Of a stretch of 64,000 nt of DNA, positions 56,883-64,000 are shown in pieces; position 1 is the first letter of the stretch; the number at the start of each line of letters is the position of its first letter. This stretch comes from Macrostomum hystrix. Taxonomy: Eukaryota; Platyhelminthes; Macrostomidae. The notes beneath the pieces were generated by a model, which was given only the letters and a program-made list of their open reading frames with translations, had not been told where the DNA came from and ran no database searches. The position numbers and the translations under genes are program-made. Where the stretch lies: NCBI GenBank assembly GCA_950097015.1, contig CATNEN010000039.1:12742501-12806500 (forward strand), written 5' to 3'.

Positions 56883-57369
56883 ATGAAAGGTAAAAACACA
56901 ATGAGCAGAATCGCTGAGGTGAGAAATCACTTTAGTGATTGCACGACTTCAAGAGTGAAATTTGGAGAGACCTCACTAGGTCTATGGGGTGGCCGCGGTA
57001 TTTTTTGAGGCCTCTTGAGTCACCCACCCCAAACCCTCCCGCTCCAGGCGGCCCGCCGGGGGCCCAGGTGGAGGCGAGAAGTTGCAAATTTTTATTCACG
57101 AGAGCCTCAGCTCTCAGCAGCCACTTCAACCGTCGACACCCTCAGCAGCGGCTGGTGTCCTGGACCTTCTTTGCCTCAGAATGTTATGCAAATTGGTTTT
57201 CGCTTCCAAGAAAATACCGATGCAAGTTTTTTTGGCGCATTCGCTTCTTTGGCGCTGGCTTTTCTAACGCGGTGGAGAAAAGTAATTAACAATGCGGTAT
57301 GGAGTGCCCAGTGGCAAGCTATTGATGAAGCACAGCTTTTAATTATAAGCTCAGCTGGGATGCCCTAGG
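56883..57369. other. Unassigned GC-rich island
   Basis: About 56990-57070 is GC-rich (CGGCCCGCCGGGGGCCCAGG). No recognisable protein or RNA. Confidence 0.3.
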
Positions 57370-58262
57370 CAGGTCATGTCAGGAGCCATAAATCAGGTCT
57401 GTCAGGAGCCATGAATCAGGCCTGTCAGGAGCCATAAATCAGGTCTGTCAGGAGCCATAAATCAGGTCTGTCAGGAGCCATAAATCAGGTCTGTCAGGAG
57501 CCATAAATCAGGTCTGTCAGGAGCCATAAATCAGGCCTGTCAGGAGCCATAAATCAGGCCTGTCAGGAGCCATGAATCAGGTCTGTCAGGAGCCATAAAT
57601 CAGGCCTGTCAGGAGCCATAAATCAGGTCTGTCAGGAGCCATGAATCAGGCCTGTCAGGAGCCATAAATCAGGCCTGTCAGGAGCCATGAATCAGGTCTG
57701 TCAGGAGCCATAAATCAGGTCTGTCAGGAGCCATAAATCAGGCCTGTCAGGAGCCATAAATCAGGCCTGTCAGGAGCCATGAATCAGGTCTGTCAGGAGC
57801 CATAAATCAGGTCTGTCAGGAGCCATAAATCAGGCCTGTCAGGAGCCATAAATCAGGCCTGTCAGGAGCCATGAATCAGGTCTGTCAGGAGCCATGAATC
57901 AGGTCTGTCAGGAGCCATAAATCAGGCCTGTCAGGAGCCATGAATCAGGTCTGTCAGGAGCCATGAATCAGATCTGTCAGGAGCCATAAATCAGGCCTGT
58001 CAGGAGCCATGAATCAGGTCTGTCAGGAGCCATAAATCAGGCCTGTCAGGAGCCATGAATCAGGTCTGTCAGGAGCCATGAATCAGGTCTGTCAGGAGCC
58101 ATGAATCAGGTCTGTCAGGAGCCATGAATCAGGTCTGTCAGGAGCCATGAATCAGGTCTGTCAGGTAGTCATAAATTAGGCCTGTCAGGTGCAATCAATC
58201 AGGCCTGTCAGGTGCAATCAATCAGGCCTGTCAGGTGCAATCAATCAGGCCTGTCAGGTGTC
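57370..58262 (+). repeat. 23-bp minisatellite, about 38 copies
   Basis: CAGGTCTGTCAGGAGCCATA plus AAT, with GTCT/GCCT and TAA/TGA alternatives. The last copies change to GTGCAATCAATC. Confidence 0.95.
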
Positions 58263-58734
58263 ATAAAAAAGTACTTTTGTGCAGCAATTTGGTACTTTGA
58301 ATGCTTTTCAGAATTGAAATAGGTTTATTTTCAATTGACAGATGAATATCCTGAGGGCTGAAAACTTTGTGGACAAAGAAAGTCACGAAACAAAGTCCGA
58401 CGCGCCCACAGCGGACCTGTCAATCAATCGGTTGTGTGAAAAATTCTGAGGAAGATCAAATCAAATCTGATCAAAAGCTGCAACTAAAAAATAAATCTGA
58501 GTGAATTAGAAAGTTGGAAACAATGGTCGGTCAGTAACCCCGTCCTCGAGTGTTAATCCTGTGCCTAATCCGCTTGGATCCCAGCAATGATTATAGCTAT
58601 ATCGGCTCGTGTGCCAATCACTCTAAATAGCTTTTGTATTTTAAAGTAATTTTGCTTTAATCACTGACCATATACGAGTATTTAGGCATAAACTGCCTAG
58701 CTGATCCAGAGAAATCACTGCGAAATCTGAAAGA
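58263..58734. other. Intergenic, no feature seen
   Basis: No gene recognised. Confidence 0.4.
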
Positions 58735-59293
58735 GGAGAGGAGAGACAAGGAGAAGTAATGGGAGGAGAGGAGAGGAGAGGAGAGGAGAGGAGAGGAGAC
58801 GAGAGGAGAGGAGAGGAGAGGAGAGGAGAGGAGAGGAGAGGTGAGGAGAGGAGAGGAGACGAGAGGAGAGGAGAGGAGAGGAGAGGAGAGGAGAGGAGAG
58901 GTGAGGAGAGGAGAGGAGAGGTGAGGAGAGGAGAGGAGAGGAGAGGAGAGGAGAGGGGAGGAGAGGAGAGGAGAGGGGAGGAGAGGAGAGGAGAGGAGAG
59001 GAGAGGAGAGGTGAGGAGAGGAGAGGAGAGGTGAGGAGAGGAGAGGAGAGGAGAGGAGAGGAGAGGAGAGGAGAGGAGAGGGGAGGAGAGGAGAGGAGAG
59101 GGGAGGAGAGGAGAGGAGAGGAGAGGAGAGGAGACGAGAGGAGAGGAGAGGAGAGGAGAGGTGAGGAGAGGAGAGGAGAGGGGAGGAGAGGAGAGGAGAG
59201 GAGCGGGGAGGAGAGGAGAGGGGAGGAGAGGAGAGGAGAGGAGCGGGGAGGAGAGGAGAGGGAGGAGAGGAGAGGAGAGGAGCGGGGAGGAGA
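58735..59293 (+). repeat. (GGAGA)n purine satellite
   Basis: About 110 pentamers of GGAGA/GAGGA type with sporadic GGTGA, GGGGA and GACGA variants. Almost pure purine on the plus strand. A second, shorter array of the same pentamer lies at 61060-61370. Confidence 0.96.
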
Positions 59294-60103
59294 TTAACCC
59301 AAATCGTGTGAATCTGTTCAGCAAATTTTCTAAAATGTTCCCAAACTGAGGTGAATGGCATGTAAAATGCAGTAGTTTAGCATAGCGGGCATCAACATTC
59401 AGCGGCTTGAGTGGTGACATTTAATTAAACTCTAAAGTGGTCAAATATTCTTGACTAACGCCAACGCCGCCCTTAATTAGGAATTGGCATCTCGATACTT
59501 TGACACTTCATAATAAAAATGAATCCCTACAAAGATTCCCAAGTGCTTCAACTTCCCTCTTCCACTTCGGATTGTGAAATGTCGCTTCGACTTCACAACA
59601 ATGACCTGAAACTTCCTTGACTTTGCTGGGGTGTTCAGGCTAAAAATAGAAACGAGACGACCTGCATGGAGGACCTTCCCGTAGACAGGGCGACTCCACA
59701 CCCTTGCTCAGAACTCCGAGGCCTGTGAGTACTGGCGGGCCTCTTAAAACGGCACTCAACGAGCAGACCTGTCCCCAAATCTACTGGCGGTCAGGCAGCT
59801 TGGTTACACATATAAGAAACAGTTGGCAAGTTGGGAAAAAGCACTTGACAGTATTGGGGGGCTGGTTGCTGTGCGGACCCGCCATTGAGTTCTTGCAGTG
59901 CCTGCTGTCTATGCAGTGTCATTGTGCTGGCAATGCCTAGGCATGTGAGAGCTTTTTATGGCATAACAGCTGACTATGGCCTGCTTTGTTAAGCTATATG
60001 AATGCATTTGCCATGCTTTAATAAGGAGTATTGCTTGCTTGCTAAATAAATAATTGCAGAATGAATCTGCGAGCGGAGACGTGATTACTCACACTTTCGC
60101 TCA
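59294..60103. other. Intergenic, no feature seen
   Basis: No gene recognised. Confidence 0.4.
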
Positions 60104-60612
60104 GGGTGAGATGGGACAGGGTGGGATGGGACAGGGTGAGATGAGACAGGGTGAGATGGGACAGGGTGGGATGGGACAGGGTGGGATGGGACAGGGTGAG
60201 ATGGGACAGGGTGAGATGGGACAGGGTGAGATGGGACAGGGTGAGATGGGACAGGGTGAGATGGGACAGGGTGAGATGGGACAGGGTGGGATGGGACAGG
60301 GTGAGATGGGACAGGGTGAGATGGGACAGGGTGAGATGGGACAGGGTGGGATGGGACAGGGTGGGATGGGACAGGGTGAGATGGGACAGGGTGAGATGGG
60401 ACAGGGTGAGATGAGACAGGGTGAGATGGGACAGGGTGAGATGGGACAGGGTGAGATGGGACAGGGTGAGATAGGACATGGTGAGATGGGACAGGGTGAG
60501 ATGGGACATGGTGAGAAGGGACAGGGTGGGATGGGACAGGGTGAGATGGGACAGGGTGAGATGGGACAGGGTGAGATGGGACAGGGTGAGATGGGTCAGG
60601 TTGGGATGAGAT
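60104..60612 (+). repeat. 15-bp minisatellite
   Basis: GATGGGACAGGGTGA, about 34 copies, with GTGGG variants. Open frames through it are artefacts. Confidence 0.95.
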
Positions 60613-61059
60613 TGGATAGGAAAAATTTAGTAATCTCTAGCAAATAATTGTCTGTAGAGTGTCACTGATGTCACAGCTCGAGAGAGAAATTCATTTTTCT
60701 TAGGCTTGTTCATGTTTACAAGCAGAATTTGCTAAGAAAAGAAGAATGGATTTTAGAGTTTAAGAGCAAAAGTGCAGTCGCTTTATGAAATGTTTAACAA
60801 GCAAATAGAGCAAAACGAATCGGCAAATTTTTTAATTCAAATAAAATAATCGAACAGCTTTATTTGCCGAATAAGTTATAAATAACAGACTGTATAGTTG
60901 TAACACCATTCAGACAACTTAACAAAAGTAAGTTTTTATCTTTCGCCAGTGTTTGGCAAAAAAACTGAAACATTGAGATAAAATATAAAATAAACAAAAC
61001 AAAAAATGTACTTGCATTCTAAAAAGTGCAGAAAGTGCATAATGTAAACAAACTTAAAG
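60613..61059. other. AT-rich DNA downstream of NK2.1 gene
   Basis: No gene seen. A minus-strand AATAAA (plus TTTATT at about 60860) could be the NK2.1 polyadenylation signal if the 3' UTR crosses the GGAGA array. Confidence 0.4.
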
Positions 61060-61370
61060 AAGTGAGGAGAGGAGAGGAGAGGAGAGGAGAGGACCAGAGT
61101 AGAGAAGAGGAGAGGAGAGTAGAAAAGTGGAGAGGAGAGGAGAGGAGAGGAGAGGAGAGGAGAGGAGAGGAGAGGAGAGGAGAGGAGAGGAGAGGAGAGG
61201 AGAGGACCAGAGGAGAGAAGAGGAGAGGAGAGGAGATGAGAGGAGAGGACAGGAGAGGAGAGGAGAGGAGAGGTGAGGAGAGGAGAGGTGAGGAGAGGAA
61301 AGGAGAGGTGAGGAGAGGAGAGGAGAGGAAAGGAGAGGTGAGGAGAGGAAAGGAGAGGTGAGGAGAGGAG
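61060..61370 (+). repeat. (GGAGA)n array 65 bp past NK2.1 stop
   Basis: About 60 pentamers with interruptions. It lies within or right after the NK2.1 3' UTR; the transcript would read it as a (TCTCC)n pyrimidine tract. Confidence 0.95.
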
Positions 61371-61434
61371 GGCGTCAAAACGCAGGCGTTCTGAAGTTTC
61401 AAGGCGGCTGAAGAGCTGTTGAAATCCTCTGACA

Positions 61435-63367
61435 TCACCACACCCCCTGTCGAGCACCGATAATGAACCCAGGCGGAGGTGCAGCTGGGTGCTGGTGATG
61501 ATGCTGCTGATACTGGGCATGATGATGATGGTACTGCTGCTGGGACATCATGTGGTGATGGTGCTGCGATAGTGCCGCTGCGGCTGCGGCTGCCGCCTGC
61601 TGATTCTGGTGCTGCTGGTGTTGATAATGGTGCTGATGAGAATTCTGATGCGATGCGAAGTCCTGAGCAGCAGCTGCGGCTGCGGCAGCAGCAGCGGCAG
61701 CAGCAGCGGCAGCAGCGCCAGAGCCGTCATCAGCTGCGGGATGTCCTTGATGATGCTGGAAGGGATAATGATGAAGATGCTGCGACTGCGGCATCTGCAG
61801 GTGCTGCTGATGCTGATGAACATTTGGCTTGACGTCAGCCTTCAGCGATTGACTAGATCCGCCGCTAACGTTTGACTCCTTCGAGCTGTTGAGCGCATCG
61901 TGACCTCCTCCACCGTTGCCGCCGCCAGTTTTGTCCTTCGAAGCTCGCTTGCACTTGTAGCGATGATTTTGAAACCAGATTTTCACCTGCGGCAAGCGGA
62001 AGAGTGCATTTTCCAGAAGGCTGCTCTGATTTTACTTCACTGATACTATATAGAAATTAGTATTATTGCTCACCTGAGTAGGAGTTAGGCTAATCACCTG
62101 GGCCAGGTGCTCCCGCTCCGGAGCGGACAGGTACTTCTGCTGCTTGAACCGGCGTTCCAGCTCGTACACCTGTGCCTGCGTGAACAGCACTCGCCGCTTG
62201 CGTCTCTGCGACATCGGGAACTGCAGCCCCGCGCCAATTCCTGACTTCGACTGCCCCTGAGGCTGCTGATGATCGTAGACTCCGCCTAAGCCGCCTGGGA
62301 TGCCCATGCTTAATGAGGCCGACATTGAGCCATAGCTGATTGTGGCAGCTGCCGATCCCGCTGCCGACCCCATCAGACGCGACACTTAATTGGCATGCGG
62401 GTTTTTATTGCGAAATTTTAGTGGCCCTGTACGACTTTCTGCCGCTGCAGAGCCCGACACAATAACCTCAGACACCCTCCGCCCATTCTCAGACACCCTC
62501 CGCCTAATCTCAGACACCCTCCGCCCATTCTCAAACACCCTCCGCCCATTCTCAGACACCCTCCATCAACTCTCAGACACTCTCCGCCATTCTAAGACAC
62601 CCTCCGCCAAGCCTAAGACACTCTCCGCCAAGCCTAAGACACCCTCCGCCCAGCCTAAGACACCCTCCGCCAAGCCTAAGACACCCTCCGCCAAGCCTAA
62701 GACACCCTCCGCCAAGCCTAAGACACCCTCCGCCAAGCCTAAGACAACCTCCGCCAAGCCTAAGACACCCTCCGCCAAGCCTAAGACACCCTCCGCCAAG
62801 CCTAAGACAACCTCCGTCAACTCTCAGACACCCTCAGCCCCGCCTAAGACACCATCCATCCAGCCAAAGACACCCTCCGCCCAGCCCAAGACACCCTCGT
62901 TCGTCGTCTCCCCAGCTCCATCACTCACTGGTGGCGAAGCGCGGGTCAGCAGAGGCCGCCGCAGCGGCTGCTGCCGCCGCAGGCGCAGACACGGCAGCCG
63001 CAGCGGCCGCCTGCTGATACCAGGAGCTGGCGCCAAGCTGATGTCGAGCATCGGCGTAAGATGCAAAATCGGCTGACGGTGCTGCTGAAGCAGATCCGCC
63101 GCCGCCGCCGCCGTACTGCGCCAGGTAAGGACTCGCTGATGCGGAGTACATGGCAGTCATGACGCCACACGGCCTGTCTGTTGATCCCGTGGCAGCTGAA
63201 TCGGCAGCCTCCGCCACCGATGCCGCCGGCTGCTGCTGTTGCTGCTGCAGCGGAAGCGCCGCAGTCGCGCTGTTCAGAAGAATGTCGCTAACCCGAAACG
63301 CCGAGTGCTGATTTGGATTGCCGCTGCCGCTGTCGACGCTGAAGTCCTGACGGGCGCTGAGCGACAT
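61435..63367 (-). CDS. NK2.1-type homeobox transcription factor (NKX2-1/scarecrow orthologue)
   Basis: Three exons: 63367-62929, 62384-62074 and 61986-61435 (TGA). All introns are GT-AG and the 1302-nt sum is in frame, 433 aa. The start chosen is MSLSARQ, which aligns with the NKX2-1 N-terminus; an upstream TTG frame is not needed. The TN/eh1 repressor motif appears as AFRVSDIL. The homeodomain starts [20 protein letters not shown] and has the NK2 signature Tyr54 in [11 protein letters not shown]. The 87-bp second intron splits the homeodomain between residues 44 and 45 (TPTQ|VKIW), a position used by many homeobox genes. PRFAT-MSRLMG around the first junction matches the conserved NKX2-1 block. 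The rest is polyAla, polyHis and polyGln, with a terminal Trp as in NKX2-1. Expected role: anterior neural, pharyngeal or endocrine patterning (inferred from the family). Confidence 0.92.
62458..62905 (-). repeat. 21-bp minisatellite in NK2.1 intron 1
   Basis: Plus-strand unit CCGCCAAGCCTAAGACACCCT, about 21 copies; fills intron 62385-62928. Stop-free on both strands. Confidence 0.95.
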
Positions 63368-63418
63368 GAGAGGCCTCGAGACCGTCGAGCAATATTTTAG
63401 TCGAGTGGCCTCAAGCAC

Positions 63419-63884
63419 TGAGCACTCAGAAGCTACTCAACGAGTTGTGTTAATTTAGAGAACTAGTCAGCTAGATCAGTCCAAATCGCATAAGGATCTC
63501 TCAACTCAACTTTTTCTCACTTCACACTTTACACAAAAGCGCTGAAAGGGGCAGGCAGCAAGCTTCTCTTATTCGAGTGGCTCCGTTGAAGTGAGGTGAG
63601 GAAGGAGAGCGGCAAGGAGCCAGAGCCAGCCAAGCCACTAACGCAGGGGTTCCGCAGCCAATCAGCCCAAATCGCGGCCAATGAGAGGAGACCAAATCGA
63701 ATGGCTCAGTTTGATTGGCTGGCTTGCTGGCAAGGGAGAGAGGAACAGCAGGGAGGCATTGAGTCGATTATAAATTTATTTCCCTTGTTAATATTCTAGG
63801 AAATTTTGATCCTCTCAGCTACAGATTTTTATAAATACTTTTCTACCCTGCATCACTCCTTTTCGATTACATCTCATCCACTGC
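63419..63884 (-). promoter_or_regulatory. NK2.1 5' flank with CCAAT boxes
   Basis: CCAAT occurs on the plus strand at about 63657 and 63679, and ATTGG (minus-strand CCAAT) at about 63713-63717. On the minus strand TTTATAATC lies near 63765. Promoter function is inferred from position and motif clustering. Confidence 0.4.
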
Positions 63885-64000
63885 CTGACTCTCTTCTCCC
63901 ACTGACTCTCTTCTCCCACTGACTCTCTTCTCCCACTGACTCTCCTCTCCCACTGACTCTCTTCTCCCACTGACTCTCTTCTCCCACTGACTCTCTTCTC
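63885..64000 (+). repeat. 17-bp minisatellite reaching the window end
   Basis: ACTGACTCTCTTCTCCC repeated about seven times up to base 64000; its right end is outside the window. Confidence 0.9.

Noticed and set aside
58641-61441. Leu/Ser/Pro or Gly/Glu/Arg frames in GGAGA arrays and the 15-bp array
   Set aside because: Low-complexity translations of simple repeats in several frames.

Overview
The window is nuclear DNA of a metazoan, most likely a macrostomid flatworm (Macrostomum or a close relative). The reasons are multi-exon GT-AG genes, animal-type proteins (USP9X/fat facets, an NK2.1 homeodomain protein, TRMT10C, TMEM242, an SDR16C dehydrogenase), animal DNA and LTR elements, and a spliced-leader (SL) RNA whose exon ends in ATG immediately before a GTAAG donor. 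From memory its core resembles the Macrostomum lignano SL. That species call cannot be checked here.

Layout. (1) 1-11891: thirteen head-to-tail units of about 927 bp, each with a 5S rRNA gene and an SL RNA gene on the same strand; the last 5S is cut off after 33 nt. (2) 12259-21700, minus strand: four genes in a row. Reading downstream they are an alanine-aminotransferase-like protein that has lost its PLP lysine, TRMT10C, TMEM242 and an SDR16C retinol-dehydrogenase-like protein. Gaps are short, and an AATAAA lies 83-165 nt before each downstream gene's first 3' splice site. TRMT10C and TMEM242 have no usable AUG, but an SL exon joined at their first acceptor would supply one in frame. (3) 22008-31648: mobile-element zone with a 5'-truncated LINE, an LTR retrotransposon (24335-29930) holding a spliced transposase-like gene, and a Merlin-type DNA transposon with terminal repeats and target-site duplication. 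(4) 31649-35852: AT-rich, no gene seen. (5) 35853-50660, plus strand: USP9X orthologue, 13 exons, 2772 codons, most of its introns filled by a different minisatellite. (6) 50661-61059: intergenic, a series of unrelated minisatellites and weak retroelement traces. (7) 61435-63367, minus strand: NK2.1 homeobox gene, 3 exons, 433 aa.

The most interesting reading is that one window holds both the SL RNA genes and a likely SL-resolved polycistron in which the SL donates the start codon. Exon joins were made by eye from splice consensus, frame and family similarity; all reported joins keep frame. ORF starts at TTG/GTG were not accepted as eukaryotic starts.
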